DNA of 64,000 nucleotides. It comes from Perognathus longimembris pacificus. Its lineage: Eukaryota > Chordata > Mammalia > Rodentia > Heteromyidae. Made by a program: the position numbers and the translations under genes. Of this stretch, positions 1 through 10,261 are shown piece by piece. The notes below the pieces were generated by a model. It had not been told where the DNA came from. It did no database searches and worked only from the letters and a program-made list of their open reading frames with translations. The number at the start of each line of letters is the position of its first letter. Within the stretch, counting starts at the first letter, position 1. The DNA lies in the NCBI RefSeq assembly GCF_023159225.1, contig NC_063161.1, forward strand, positions 69,096,767 through 69,160,766, in the 5' to 3' direction.

Positions 1-214
1 CCTCTTTCTCCCTCCTCCTCCTCCTCTCCTTCTCCTTTTTCTTCTCCCTTCTCCTCCCTTCTCCCTTCCTCCCTCCTCCTCCCTCCTCCTCTCCTCCGCC
101 TCCTCCTCCCTCCTCCTCTCCCTCCTCCCTCTTCCTCCTCCTTCCTTCCTCCTCCTCCTCCTCCTCCTCTTCCTCCTCCTCCTCCTCTTTGACCTCCTCC
201 TCCCTCCTTCTTTT
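1..214. repeat. Pyrimidine-rich (CCT/CTT)n low-complexity tract
   Basis: The + strand is almost entirely C and T with irregular CCT, CTT and TCC units. It may continue left of the window. It abuts the T-rich 3' end of a minus-strand SINE, so it could be an expanded SINE tail. Such tracts can form triplex DNA. Confidence 0.9.
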
Positions 215-438
215 TGGCCTGGACCTGGGCCTTCAAATCAGGGCCTCAGCACTGTCCCCAAGCTTTTTCCATTCAAGACTGGGCCTCAACTACTGGAACC
301 ACAGCTCCATTTCTGGCTTTTGGATGATTAATTGGGGATAAGAGTCTCATGGACCATCTTGCCCCGGCTGGCTTCAAACCTTCAACAGATCTTAGCCTCC
401 TGAGCCCCTAGGATGACAGGCGTGAGCCTCGAAGCTGG
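213..438 (-). mobile_element. Composite SINE (B1-like head + tRNA-like tail), near full length
   Basis: Read on the minus strand it has, in order, the Alu/B1-like start, a central A-rich spacer and the tRNA-like right half. On the + strand the landmarks appear as 'cttcaaatcagggcctcag', 'ccacagctccatttctgg', 'gataagagtctcatgg' and 'cctaggatgacaggcgtgag'. Moderately diverged. This is the reference architecture for the composite SINE copies listed below. Confidence 0.85.
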
Positions 439-573
439 CAGGATGGAAAGCCTCGGTTGCTCTGCCAGGCCACCATGGTGGTGATGGTTCAACAGATGGG
501 TGAAACCCTCACCCCATCCAGGGAGGGTGTCTTCCTGGCTGGGAAGCCAACACCCCTGTTTCTTTGTGTGTGT

Positions 574-617
574 TCTCTCTCTCTCTCTCGCTCGCTCGCT
601 CTCTCTCTCTTTCTCTC
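574..617. repeat. (CT)n microsatellite with CTCG interruptions
   Basis: CT dinucleotides interrupted by three CTCG units. No SINE is attached. The serine/leucine-rich ORFs running through it are artefacts of the repeat. Confidence 0.9.
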
Positions 618-758
618 AACTGTGAGGGAACATGGGGCCAGGCTCTATTCATCCAACAGTATTTCTTCCATCAACACAGGCCACCATGGCCCACTCAGGG
701 AGCTGCTGAGCAAAGTTTGGGCCTTCACTACGGTGGACCAGTCAAGTTACCACCATGT

Positions 759-769
759 AAGAACTTGCT
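759..769 (+). repeat. Left target-site duplication of the SINE-L1 unit
   Basis: The 11-mer AAGAACTTGCT lies one base before the SINE that starts at 771 and recurs exactly at 2484-2494, just after the L1 tail. It therefore brackets the SINE and L1 together. Confidence 0.75.
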
Positions 770-770
770 A

Positions 771-998
771 GCTGGGTGCTGGTCCTCACATCTGTAATCC
801 CAGATACTCAGGAGGCTGAGATCTGAGGATCACAGTTGTAAGCCAGTCCAGGCAGGAAAGACCATGAGATTCTTATCTCCAATAAACTACTCAGAAAAAG
901 CCAGAAGTGCTGTGGCTCAAATGGTAGAGCACTAGCATTGAGCAGAAGAAGCTCAGGGACAGCTCCCAGGCCCTAAGTTCAAACCTTAGGACTGATGA
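771..998 (+). mobile_element. Composite SINE forming the 5' part of a SINE-L1 unit
   Basis: Starts 'gctgggtgctggtcctcaca' (B1-like head), has 'gaggctgagatctgaggat', and continues into the right half 'gctgtggctcaaatggtaga' and 'ccctaagttcaaaccttagg'. The copy is complete from head to tail. Its A/G-rich tail runs into an L1 fragment. No separate duplication of the upstream 11-mer follows the tail, so SINE and L1 may have inserted as one molecule. Confidence 0.88.
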
Positions 999-1078
999 AA
1001 GAGAGAGAAAGAAAGAAAGAGAGAGAGAGAGGGAGGGAGGGAGGGAGGAAGGGAGGGAGGGGAAAGAAAGAAAGAAAC
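997..1078. repeat. (GA)n/(GGGA)n/(GAAA)n purine tract at SINE tail
   Basis: Pure purine run made of GA, GGGA and GAAA units directly at the 3' end of the SINE at 771-998. It is probably an expanded SINE tail. The proline/serine-rich antisense ORF at 891-1169 is read from it. Confidence 0.92.
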
Positions 1079-1091
1079 AGAAACAAAGAAA

Positions 1092-2483
1092 TAAAGACAG
1101 ACTGTAGGAGAGAGCAGGAGAAACGTTAGAGCTTATAGGTATAGACAGAAACTTCTTAAATAGAGTCACATGGACACAACAGGAGAAAGACTTGACAAGT
1201 GGGACTACATCAAAATAAGTTTCACACAGCTAAGGACATAGTTACTAAACTAGAAAGACAGCCAACCAATGTGGAAAAGATCTTTACCAGAAATACATCA
1301 GACAAAGGCCTAATATCCAATATATACAGGAAGCTCAAGAAACTAAACACCTCTCAAATGTAATAAGCCAATAACTAAATGGGCAAGGGAGTTAAAAAGA
1401 GACTTCACAGAAGAGGTAAGAATATCAAGGAAATACATGAGGAAATGCTCATCATCTCTGGCCATAAAGGGAATGCAAATCAAAACAACCCTGAGATAGC
1501 ACCTTACTCCAGTTAGACTGGCCAATATTCTGAATTTAGACAACAAATGCTGGCAGGGATGTGGAGAAAGAGGAACCCTACTGTACTGCTGGTGGGAATG
1601 TAAGCTAATACAACCACTCTGGAAAGCAGTCTGGAGATTCCTCAAAATAACTAAACATAGACCTTCCCTATGATCCAGCCATACCACTCCTAGGCATCTA
1701 CCCTGTACAACAGGATATGCCAAGGACACCTTCACCTCCATGTTCATTGCCACACTACTCACAATAGCCAAGATGTGGAAACAACCCAGGTGCCCCACAA
1801 TAAATGGATCAAAAAAAGGTGTGGTGCCTATAGTCAGTGGAATTTTACCTAACCATTAGAAAAAAATAATATCATTTGCAGGGAAATGGATGGAACTAGA
1901 ACAAATCATAGTAAGTGAGATAAGCCAAATCAGAGAGACAAATGGTGCATGTTCTCTCTTGCATATGGAAATTAGATCTAAAATAAAATGGGATACAACA
2001 GGATTCTAGATACTCACACACAGTGAGACCAAAAGAGGATACTTAGGAGAAAAACACAAAAGCACAATATATAAGTGCCTCTTCATATTTATACAAAATA
2101 ATACTAAAACAAGATGCAGAAATGAGAGATTTCTTCCCCCACCCCCCTTTAAAATTTTTTTAGTTTCTGATGAGTCTGTCTTCCTTACCTTGTGTATGGT
2201 GTGTTCAAGTGTATATCTTCAGAAGGGCTGGGGGGAGGGCAACGAACTCAAGGGAAAAAAGTGAGAAAGTGCAGCAGTGGAGCTCACTGGACACTGAGTG
2301 AACCATACAGCTCGTGGGTGGAGGCAGAAGGGAAGGAGGGACTGGGAGAGAGGGAGGGAACAGATGACACTGTATGAAAGGAAATGCATGCATTACCTGA
2401 CTCCTGTCATTGTAATCCCTCTGTACATCACCTCTATAAGAACAATAAAATAAATTAACAAAATTTTAAGACACAAAAGAAAC
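1092..2483 (+). mobile_element. 5'-truncated L1 LINE: end of ORF2 plus 3' UTR
   Basis: The first 900 bp match the 3' part of mammalian L1 ORF2 at DNA level: 'gggactacatcaaaataag', 'gctggtgggaatgtaagcta' and 'gaaatggatggaactagaac'. These encode the distal C-terminal part of the reverse-transcriptase polyprotein, but stops and frameshifts break every frame, so it is dead. From about 2040 there is a G-rich 3' UTR, then AATAAA-containing A/T-rich sequence to about 2480. All of ORF1 and most of ORF2 are missing, as usual for truncated reverse transcription. The 3' flank carries the target-site copy that pairs with 759-769. Confidence 0.93.
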
Positions 2484-2494
2484 AAGAACTTGCT
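2484..2494 (+). repeat. Right target-site duplication of the SINE-L1 unit
   Basis: AAGAACTTGCT, identical to 759-769, immediately after the A-rich end of the L1. The position is where L1 insertion would place it. Confidence 0.75.
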
Positions 2495-2617
2495 GAAGGC
2501 AAAGAAGTTCCAACAGGGCATGATTTCCTTTGAGGACAGAGTGGCTCCTCCATGCACCTGCTGGGGACAGAAGAGCCCCCCCTTTCTGAAGCCCATTCCA
2601 CATGGTCACTAAGTCCT

Positions 2618-2821
2618 TTTTTTTTTTTTTTGCCAGTCCTGGGGCTTGAACTCAGCACTGTCCCTGGCTTCTTTTTGCTCAAGGCTAGCACTCTACCACT
2701 TGAGCCACAGCACTACTTCTGGCTTTTTCTATGTATGTGCTATGTAGGTGCTGAGGGATCAAACCCAGGGCTTCATTTATAGGAGGCGAGCGCTTTTACC
2801 ACTAAGCCATATTCCCAGCCC
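2618..2821 (-). mobile_element. IDL-Geo dimeric SINE
   Basis: Poly(T) at the left end is the poly(A) tail. Reading leftwards from 2821 comes the ID-like monomer (reverse complement of 'ccactaagccatattcccag'), then the right monomer ('cactctaccacttgagccac' as written). IDL-Geo is known only from Geomyoidea, so this copy supports the taxonomic inference. About 10-15% diverged from the youngest copies in the window. Confidence 0.88.
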
Positions 2822-2912
2822 ATCCAATCCCTTTTTTAGATGCCACTTCCCACTTCTAAAGGCAGAGAGCACTTTAGCAGGGATGGCTGCGGGTGCTGCA
2901 GCTTGATCTCAA

Positions 2913-2988
2913 GGCTTTGCTCCCTCCCTGGCTTTTCTGATCATGGCTAGCACTCTACTGCTTGAGACACAGCCCTACTTCCAGCTCC
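2913..2988 (-). mobile_element. Diverged SINE fragment (tRNA-like half)
   Basis: Only 'gctagcactctactgcttga' followed by a degraded 'cagccctacttccagct' is recognisable. The rest of the element is missing or too diverged. Confidence 0.55.
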
Positions 2989-3139
2989 TTTCCCCAGCAC
3001 ACCTTGCAGCCCCAGCATGGGACCCAAGCCTGGCCAATCAGACACGAGGGAGGAGGGGCGTGGCCATTTGGGGGTAGGGCATTCATCTGGTAGTGGCTAC
3101 AGGGACAGCATGAGAACTTCCCTCAGTCCTTCCACATGT

Positions 3140-3141
<2 letters not shown>

Positions 3142-3192
<51 letters not shown>
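3142..3192. repeat. (TG)n microsatellite at a SINE 3' end
   Basis: About 25 uninterrupted TG units, directly followed by a minus-strand SINE, so on that SINE's strand it is a (CA)n tail. Confidence 0.97.
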
Positions 3193-3195
<3 letters not shown>

Positions 3196-3302
3196 GGGGC
3201 TTGAACTCAGGGCCTGGGCACTATTTCTTAGCTTTTTTTTTCCTCTCAGGACTGGTGTTGTGCTCCTGGGGCCACAGCTCTACTTCCAGCTTGGTGATCC
3301 TG
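3193..3302 (-). mobile_element. Truncated composite SINE (right half only)
   Basis: 'actggggcttgaactcaggg' and 'gccacagctctacttccagc' mark the tRNA-like half. The B1-like head is absent, so the copy is 5'-truncated. Confidence 0.8.
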
Positions 3303-4045
3303 GGGCTCCCTCTCCCCTTGATGCCAGGCAACACCATGACAGTTCTCAGTGTTGTCTGCCCATGTCCAGAGGCTTCCTGGAGGCAATGGATTAAAAGCAT
3401 CAGGACTCAGATCTGGGCCTCCTCCCCCTTGTTCTTTCTTGGCTTTGGATAAAGGCTGTCCTCAAGTGTGTGTGTGTTGGGGGGGGGGGGGTGGACTCTG
3501 ACTTAAGGAGGGAGCCAAGCTCAAGAGTACAGATCTCCAACTAGGAACCAACACAGGAAATATGGGAGACCAAGAAGGGGCACAGAGGGAAGGGCTCTCT
3601 GGGAGACACCCACCCACATGAAGGCCGGCCCAGGGCACAGCCTGGCTGAGTGAGAGCCCAGCCCAGGCTCAGAGGGGGTGCTGCAGGCAGGTATAAATAA
3701 TGAAACATTACCGCTTCTTATCGAGCCACATTTGGGCAGGGTGCTTGCAGATTCTCTTTGATTTTTCCTCCTGTGCCTTCCTCACTGCAGGAAAGCTGAG
3801 CCAATCCCCAGCTGGTTTTGGGGTGTGGATGGGGAGGGGAAGCTCAGGTCTTGGTTTGGCAGATTGCCTCAAAGGTGGTCAAATATCCAGGCTTCTGATC
3901 CACCCAAACTGTGCCCTAGCCAGGCAGGAGATTGCCAGCGTTTGTTTGTTTATACCAGGGAATCCCACTGTTCATTCCAGCCAGGGGCTGCAGTAGGAGA
4001 GGCATTTTTGTAAGTGTGTAGGGAAAAGAAAAGTCACCTGGATAT
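3303..4045. other. Unique sequence, no gene seen
   Basis: No repeat or exon recognised apart from a short (TG)nG-run at 3464-3491. Short ORFs here lack known domains or low-complexity-free length. Confidence 0.6.
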
Positions 4046-4166
4046 TTAATTGGAGACAAAGAGTTTCACAGACTTTCCTGCCCAGGCTGTCTTTGAAGAG
4101 CGATCCTCAGCTCTCAGTCTCCTGAGTAGCTAGGATTACAGGCCTGAGTGAGCCACTGGCACCAGT
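4046..4166 (-). mobile_element. Composite SINE, head portion
   Basis: Contains 'actttcctgcccaggctg' and 'gagtagctaggattacaggc', the reverse of the B1-like head. The right half is missing. Confidence 0.8.
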
Positions 4167-4170
4167 CTTT

Positions 4171-4299
4171 TTAAGACAGGACCAAGTTGGTCTGGAACCA
4201 GCTTGTAGTGTGGTCCAGTTTGGCCTCAAACTTATAACCCTCCCACTTCAGCCTCCTGAGAGTGCTGGGATTAAAGGTGAGTACCACCACATGCAGCTT
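4171..4299 (-). mobile_element. B1-like SINE monomer
   Basis: 'ctcctgagagtgctgggatt' and 'gtgagtaccaccacatgcag' are the reverse of a 7SL-derived B1/Alu start. Diverged, with no tRNA-like half. Confidence 0.7.
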
Positions 4300-5820
4300 A
4301 ACTTTCTTTTCTTTTTGCAGGGCCCTTGGACTCATCACTTGGACCCAAGTCCTAGCCTCTCCAGGCCTTCTCAACACAGTGTTGCTTGGGAGGGCAGCTC
4401 AGCCAGAGACACCCTCCATAGGCATTGATTTGGTCAGAGAAAAGCAGATGAGAATGAAGGGTGGGCAGGTCTTCTAGGAGGGCACACTTGCTCCACTACC
4501 CAAGCTTTGCTCTTTCCCTTAGACCCCCTGGATGATGGACAGCAGAGAGGTGAGGCTGAGCCAGATGTGAAGTCCCCGGATGTCTGGTGAAAGCTGCCTC
4601 AGAGATGGGGTTCCTGGGGCTCTGAGGTTCTTGGAGGTGGGCCTGTCTTTGCTGAGCCAGGCTTATCTCCTCCTGGAGCACCCTGGAGAGCTGTTTCAGG
4701 TTCCCCCAATCCTTTGTTGCTTGAAGGACAAAGCTGGCAGGAAGCCCTGGAGTAGCTCAACCCCCATTCTATTCCCCCACAACTCCCGGAGCACTTTGCA
4801 CATTGAAATGCTATTTAAAAAAAAAAAAAAAAAAGCAAAGCAGCATCTCATTCTCTCTAATGCCTTTCTAGGCAGCCACAGATGTGCATGAATGAGAGAA
4901 TGTTCCGTGAACCAAAGTGCTTCTGTGGGCCTCAGGAGCCTCTCCTAGGCCAAGAGCAGCTGATGAATCATACATTAGTGCCTGGGGTCCCAGCCCACAG
5001 AGGTGGTGGCTCTGGCAAAGCTGGGGAGAAGGCATTGTTCAGAGCTCCCGTGGGGGTGGGGGCAGGGAGAGGAAGGCTGCAGACCCAAGAAGAGAAGAGA
5101 GCCAGGTCAGCTACTGAGCATAAACCTGGCAAGAGGGGCCAGAGCCTGGGTACCTGTTTCCATGGCAACCGGATGCAGGTTACAGAGCGGGTCCTACACA
5201 TCCATGCATGGCGGTGGCAGACTTGGTCCCATATGGAGCCTGGCTTGCCTGGGGGTAGGTTGGGAAGGGACCCAGAGACCACAACACCAAGCAGAACTGA
5301 AGAGGCTGGAGTTTGGGGGAGAAGTTTCTCCAGGTTAAGGAGACCATCCAGCAAGCTAAACTGTGAGTGTGCTCACGTGTCCCTGTAGCAAATGCCCAGA
5401 TCCAAAGGATTTGCACACACTACTTGTTAAAATACACAAAAGCATAAATTAAACACGGCAGCCGTCTGTCCCAGAAAAAATATTTCAGAAATGTGTCAGT
5501 CAGACAGACAGATGATGGGATAGGGGTGGGGGTGGGGGACTTCCGATGTTTCTACTGTTGGGTACAAAGATGGTGTTTTTTTAATTTTTGAGGGGGAGGT
5601 GCAAAAATTCGTGATTCAACTTTTCAAGTGATTTTCAAAGTTGTTTTAAAAAGGAAAAAAGAAATATATGTTCAAAAATGTCCCTGGAAATGAACATGAA
5701 GACGTGTTATTAAATAATGGAAGTCTTTTTCATCAATGAAATGATGATTATACCAGGCACACAGGTGTGGTCAGGGCTGGGGCAGTGGGGTTCTTCAAAG
5801 GGGAGGGAGTTCAGATTCAC
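4300..5820. other. Unique sequence, no gene seen
   Basis: 1.5 kb with no repeat recognised except a poly(A) run at 4818-4835 and short A-rich stretches near 5640. Overlapping ORFs at 4882-5388 on both strands are G/C-rich shadow frames without domain features. I cannot exclude an exon, but see no splice-flanked conserved frame. Confidence 0.55.
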
Positions 5821-5821
5821 T

Positions 5822-6062
5822 CTTTTTTTTCTGTGTATGGTGGTCCTGGGCTTCAGCTCAGGGATTGGGTGCAGTCCCTGAGCTTTTTCACTTAAGGCTG
5901 GCATTCTACCACTTGTGCCACGGCTCCACTTTCAGCTTTTTGGTGGCTCATTGGCAATAGGAGTCTCATGGACTTTCCTGCCTGGGGTGGCTTTGGCCTC
6001 CAATCATCACATCTCAGCTTCCTGAGTAGCTAGAATACAGGCGTGAGCCACCGGAGTCCTGC
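5822..6062 (-). mobile_element. Composite SINE, full length
   Basis: Poly(T) at 5822 (its A tail), 'cattctaccacttgtgccac', then 'gactttcctgcctggggtgg' and 'gtagctagaatacaggcgtg' at the head. Ordinary diverged copy. Confidence 0.87.
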
Positions 6063-6261
6063 TGATCCAGTGTTTTCTTATATGTAGAAGACTTACAGGG
6101 TGAAAACCCCAGATTCTCTCCCACCAGTCATACCTACCCTGCTTCTGGGCTGTACCCCCAGGAACAGGGCTTAGAGGGAAAAACATCCCACCCCCACCTC
6201 CAGCACCCCAATGTAATGAGGACTTGGAGAGGGGGAGCCCAGTAGGGGTGGGTGCAGGCTT

Positions 6262-6500
6262 TAACTAGTGCTGGTGGCCCACACTTATAGTTCTGGCGAT
6301 TTGGGAGGCTAAGGGTGGGAGGATCAAGGTTAGAGGCCAGCCTCCAGGGCAGAGGAGCTCTCGAGACTCCTTGTCAACCCATAGCTGGGCCCGGTGGCTT
6401 CTTTCTGTCATCCTAAGCTACGTGGGAGGCTAGGAATGGAGGGCTGTGGTTCCAGTCTAGCCTGGGCAGAAAAGGAGACTTCATCTTCACAGAAGGAAGC
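6262..6500 (+). mobile_element. Two tandem B1-like monomers, old
   Basis: Two B1-like starts occur: 'ctggtggcccacacttatag' near 6270 and 'gctgggcccggtggcttctt' near 6383, each followed by a 'gggaggct' motif. This is a dimeric 7SL-derived arrangement, strongly diverged. Confidence 0.6.
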
Positions 6501-7190
6501 TGGATGAGATGGCAGCACACCTGACATCCCACTGATGACGGCAAGCCTCAAGTAGGCGGATAGCGGCCCAGGCACATGCCCAGGAGGAGAGTGAGTTCCT
6601 ATCATAAAAATAAGCAGTGGAAAACAAGCCTGGAAAGGCATGGCTCAGCAGTTGTTCCTGAGAGGAGAGCCCTCCCAGGGGGGCAGGCAAAGAGAGACCT
6701 TAGCATTGCCACTGTTCGTCATCTTCCCCAGGGAGGAGACTAAGTCAGGTCTCTGGCCTGACTGGGATTTACCTTAGCAGGATCTCAGGAAGCCACAAAC
6801 CTGAAGATCTGGGAATAACCTAGCATGCTAGTGCTCAAGAACCTGGGGTAGACTCAGAAGGCAGCCTGGCTTCCATGTATCATCTCGGTTAACAGAAATC
6901 TAGTCCCCTGATTGTGTCCATTTGGAAAAGTGTAACAAGAAGCAGGTTGGGTGTCTGGAGCCTGCAGAGAGCTGGCCCAGAGACATCCAGTGGGGCCCAG
7001 CGTGTACAGCATGGCTGAGGATATTTTTTTTTACAGCAGTAAAAACTTTATCTTCCTATTTTTTCTCCAACTGTCTCACAGTATACAATTTCATTTACAA
7101 CAAATATATGTTGTAATAGCCTGCTTTGAGAAAAATACTTTTGATCTTGAACAAAGTAATACAAAAAGTATTGGTTCCTAAAGTGTTTAA
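6501..7190. other. Unique sequence, no gene seen
   Basis: The A/T-rich stretch at 7020-7190 and the mixed sequence before it show no recognised repeat or exon. Confidence 0.55.
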
Positions 7191-7194
7191 GATT

Positions 7195-7420
7195 GTTTTT
7201 TTTTGGGGGGGGGTGTATGTGCCAGTACTGGGGCTTGAACTCTGAGCTTTGTTTAGCTGGTGCTCTACCACTTGAGCCACACCACTTCAGCCTTTTGCTG
7301 GTTAACTGGAAATACTAGTCCTTTGGATTTGTCTTCTCAGGCTGGTTTCAAACCTCAATCCTCAGATCTCATCTTAGCCTCCTGAGTAATATTACAGGCA
7401 TGAGTCGCTAGCACTAGTGC
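7195..7420 (-). mobile_element. Composite SINE, full length
   Basis: T/G-rich tail side, 'gtgctctaccacttgagcca' and head 'gcctcctgagtaatattaca'. Small deletions are present in the head and centre. Confidence 0.87.
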
Positions 7421-7464
7421 TTAGTCACCATAGCTAAGTATTTATGGGTTGTCTGGTGTTTTCT

Positions 7465-7702
7465 GGGGAGGTGGGTCTTGGGTTTTGAACTTAGGGCCTG
7501 GGCACTATACCTGAGCTTTTGCACTCAAGGATAGTGTTCTACCACTTGGGCCACACTTCTACTTTGGGCTTTTGATGGTTAATGGATTTTGATGGCGATA
7601 AGTGTCTCAGACTTTCCAGCTGGCTGGCTTCAAACTAAGATCCTCAGATCTCAGCCTCCTGAGTAGCTAGGATTATAGGTGTGAGTCACCAGTGCTGAGC
7701 TG
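7465..7702 (-). mobile_element. Composite SINE, full length
   Basis: Same orientation as its neighbour 45 bp upstream. Landmarks 'gaacttagggcctgggcact', 'gttctaccacttgggccac' and 'gtagctaggattataggtgt'. Contains a short internal duplication of a GGTTAATGGATTTTGATGG-type segment near 7576-7597. Confidence 0.87.
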
Positions 7703-8390
7703 TTTGTTTTAACCACAAACAGGACTTTTATTTGTCACTATTAAAAATCTGAACTTGAAAGAGATTCTTGGACTGGTGGTGGCTGATGTTTTATCACCAC
7801 ACTGATCCTTGGTGTCTATGTAGGAGAGAGAGAGAGAGAGAGAGAACACGAACGACCCCTGGAAAACCTCTACCCAAAGTCTCTGTTCACATTCCCCTGT
7901 CTCCTCATTCTAAATCCAGACAAGTGGAGATTGTGGAGCCATCCATGCCAGTCCATGCCAGTCTCTGCAAGACCTGGTCCAGGAGGAGAAAGTACTGTTG
8001 ATCTGAAAAAAGACCTGTCCATCCCAAAGGGCCACTGCCATTGGGCAGCAGGCTCTCTTGGGAGCCTCAAGGGGTGAGGGCATCTGTCTGTCACCTTGTA
8101 CATTTGAAGGCTGTCTCTCTCAGGGCAAGTCATTCAATTGGCAGTGTGGCTTTTATCCATCAGTTTCTTTGAACTTGGTTCCTGCCGGTTTACCTCCAAG
8201 AGAGATGGAACTATTTCTCTATGTCCAGGAAAATCAACAAAGTACAAAGGCAAAGCTTAGTAAATAGCACCCAACAGAATAAAATATCCATTTCTGAGTG
8301 TGTTGGGGCAGACCCAATCCAGTCAGAACAAATTTCCAAGAACATGATCACCTTGTTTGGCTCAGGCTCTGGGCATGGCTGGTCTGTTAC
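7703..8390. other. Unique sequence with a short (GA)n at 7823-7844
   Basis: No exon or further repeat recognised. Confidence 0.55.
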
Positions 8391-8600
8391 TGTGGTACTG
8401 GGGCTTGAACTTGGCCTGGGTCCTGTTCCTTAGCTTTTATGCTCAAGGCTGGTGCTCTGCCACTTGAGTCACAGCTACTCTTACCTTTTTGTTGGTTTAT
8501 TACTGGTGGTTATTTGGAAATCAAGAGTCTCATGGATTTTCCTGCCAGGGCTGCTTTTGAACGAGGATCCTTTGAATACTTAGGATTAATTAGAGGCAAG
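8391..8600 (-). mobile_element. Composite SINE, diverged
   Basis: 'tactggggcttgaacttggc' and 'ggtgctctgccacttgagtc' mark the right half. The centre 'gtctcatggattttcctgcc' is clear, the head is degraded. Confidence 0.8.
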
Positions 8601-8627
8601 AGGCGTGTTTTAAGGTTTTTCTTGTTT

Positions 8628-8690
8628 TGGATGAACTGGGATTTGAACTTGGGACCTTGTGCTTGCTAGGCTGGTGGTCCTGAGCCATGC
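8628..8690 (-). mobile_element. Partial tRNA-like SINE piece
   Basis: 'gggatttgaacttgggacct' plus 'tgtgcttgctaggct' resembles the 3' part of an older tRNA-derived SINE. A GC-rich CCGCCCACC array follows at 8740. Confidence 0.55.
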
Positions 8691-8739
8691 CTACAGCTCT
8701 ATTATTTGCTACCTTAACTATGCCTGAATGGGTCCCACC

Positions 8740-8825
8740 CATCCCTGGCCTGGCCTGTTCTAGCCACACCCCCGTTCTAGGCCCCGCCCACCAAGACACC
8801 GCCCACCTCTGAGCCCTGCCCCTGG
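8740..8825. repeat. GC-rich CCACGCCCACC-type minisatellite, short
   Basis: Four or five irregular copies of a (G)CC(A/C)CGCCCACC core: 'agccacacccc', 'ccccgcccacc' and 'caccgcccacc'. The same core recurs at 19990-20150 and, in reverse, at 30536-30790 and 50855-50970. Confidence 0.6.
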
Positions 8826-9415
8826 TTTTCTCCTGGGGCTGTGTTCCCTCATTCTTGTCATCTTCCTCCTCTGCCTGCATTTACTGGCTTCCAAAATTAA
8901 TGAGACTAAAATTACTTTTGAGAGTTTTAGGGGCGTTTGGAAATGTCCCTTTAGGAAGCAGGAGTGTGGGGACTGGAGTCTGGATTTGATAAATGGTTTG
9001 TTTTTGTTTTTAATAGGGTCAGGGCACTGAGTCTCTAGGCCTGACCAACCTTGCTTCAGGGATTGTAGTCCACAAACGTTTCCAGTTTATTCTCCAGCCT
9101 AGGGGCTTAGGGGCCCTGGAGGAAGCAGAAGGGAGGAAGTGAACACTGAAATCGAGGAATAATAATGTCAGTAACAGCTCACCTTGGGGTAATTAATGAA
9201 GAGTTGAATTCCACCTTCTGATATGCTCCTTTCTAAGCAACCATAAAACCTCTCATTTGCACCATTTAAAAGACTGAGGCTCAGGGAGGCCAGCTCCAAC
9301 CCAAGCCTGACTCCTGGAGAGAAGGAATGGAGAAAAGAATACAGGCATGGCGAGCGAGCCTTACACTGGAGGAGAGAGAGTCCAGGTCCTAGATTTGAAC
9401 CATGGGAAGGAAGAT
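8826..9415. other. Unique sequence, no gene seen
   Basis: No repeat or exon recognised. Confidence 0.5.
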
Positions 9416-9548
9416 GTGTTTGCTTTCTATGACTGTAACCAAACACCCAAGGCTGTTCACTTATGAGGAGAAAAGGTTTATGGTGGCTCATGGTTTTGTA
9501 GGTTCCAGTCTGAGATCTTTGGGCCTCTGATGTGAGAACATACTGTAG
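9416..9548 (+). mobile_element. MaLR-like LTR fragment (tentative)
   Basis: 'gagaaaaggtttatggtggc' with 'tcatggttttgtaggttcc' resembles the conserved interior of mammalian MaLR (ERVL-type) LTRs, which read 'aggtttat..ggctca..ttct'. Only about 130 bp is recognisable and no ends are visible. Confidence 0.4.
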
Positions 9549-9884
9549 CATCAGCGTCCAGAAACCCCATTTCACCTGGCACCACTCAGGCACTACTCCC
9601 ACTCAGGCACCACCTGGCAGCCCAGGCCCCTCCAAAGCCAGTCCTCCTCCTGCGGGCCCAGGATCCTGTGGACCCTTCTTTGGCCCTGCCCCATCTCATG
9701 CTTGTCCCTGCTGGCTTGGGCCTGCCATTTACCGCCCTTCCCCCCTCTTCTGGGTTGCACTCCACACCACCTACCTTGGGCCCCAAGGAGCAGAGACAAG
9801 GAAGAGGAAGGGCAGAGGGCTCCTCTTCAAGGGAAGGGTTACCACATATTAGTCCCTTTCCTTAGTTTGAAAAGGTGTGCTTAG

Positions 9885-10255
9885 CTGGGCATGGTGGCTC
9901 AGGCCTGTCATCCTAGCTCCTCAGGAGGCTGAGATCTGAGGATCACAGTTTGAAGCCACCCCTGGGCAGCAAAGTCCTGAGATTTTTTTTTCTTTATTGT
10001 CAAAGTGTGATACAGAGGGGTTACAGGTTCATATGAAAGGCAGTGAGTACATTTCTTGTTCTACTTGTTACCTCCTCCCTCATTTCCCCCCCTCCCCCCT
10101 CCCCTGGTCCCGAGATTCTTATCCCCAATTAAGCACCAGAAAACCAGAAGTAGCACTTGGGCTCAAGGTGGTAGAACACTAACCTTGAGCAAAAAGAGTT
10201 CAGGGACAGCACCCAGGCCCTGAGTTCAAGCCCCATGACCAACAAGGAAAGAGAA
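9885..10255 (+). mobile_element. Composite SINE split by an L1 3'-end insertion
   Basis: Head 'agctgggcatggtggctcag' at 9889 runs to 'gcaaagtcctgagatt' at 9984. The SINE resumes at 10108 with 'tcccgagattcttatcccc' and ends with 'ccctgagttcaagccccatg'. Removing 9985-10107 and one duplicate restores a normal SINE, so the intervening piece inserted later. Confidence 0.9.
9985..10107 (-). mobile_element. L1 3'-UTR end, about 123 bp, nested in a SINE
   Basis: Poly(T) then 'ttattgtcaaagtgtgatac', 'ggttacaggttcatatgaaa' and 'gagtacatttcttgttct'. It aligns with the L1 3' ends at 24241 and 32933. It is flanked by TCCTGAGATT (9975-9984) and TCCCGAGATT (10108-10117), a 9/10 target-site duplication. Extremely 5'-truncated. 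Confidence 0.8.
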
Positions 10256-10261
10256 AATAAA

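Noticed and set aside
1343..1798. 151-codon minus-strand ORF
   Set aside because: Antisense of L1 ORF2 DNA; not a gene.
3017..3452. ORFs of 103-125 codons with Cys-Val runs (also at 18559, 27052, 28332, 52446, 59184, 61770)
   Set aside because: They read through (TG)n or (CA)n microsatellites and antisense SINEs; no gene structure.
4882..5388. 168-codon ORF with a 128-codon antisense partner
   Set aside because: Open in several phases because of G/C richness; no domain, signal peptide or splice support seen.
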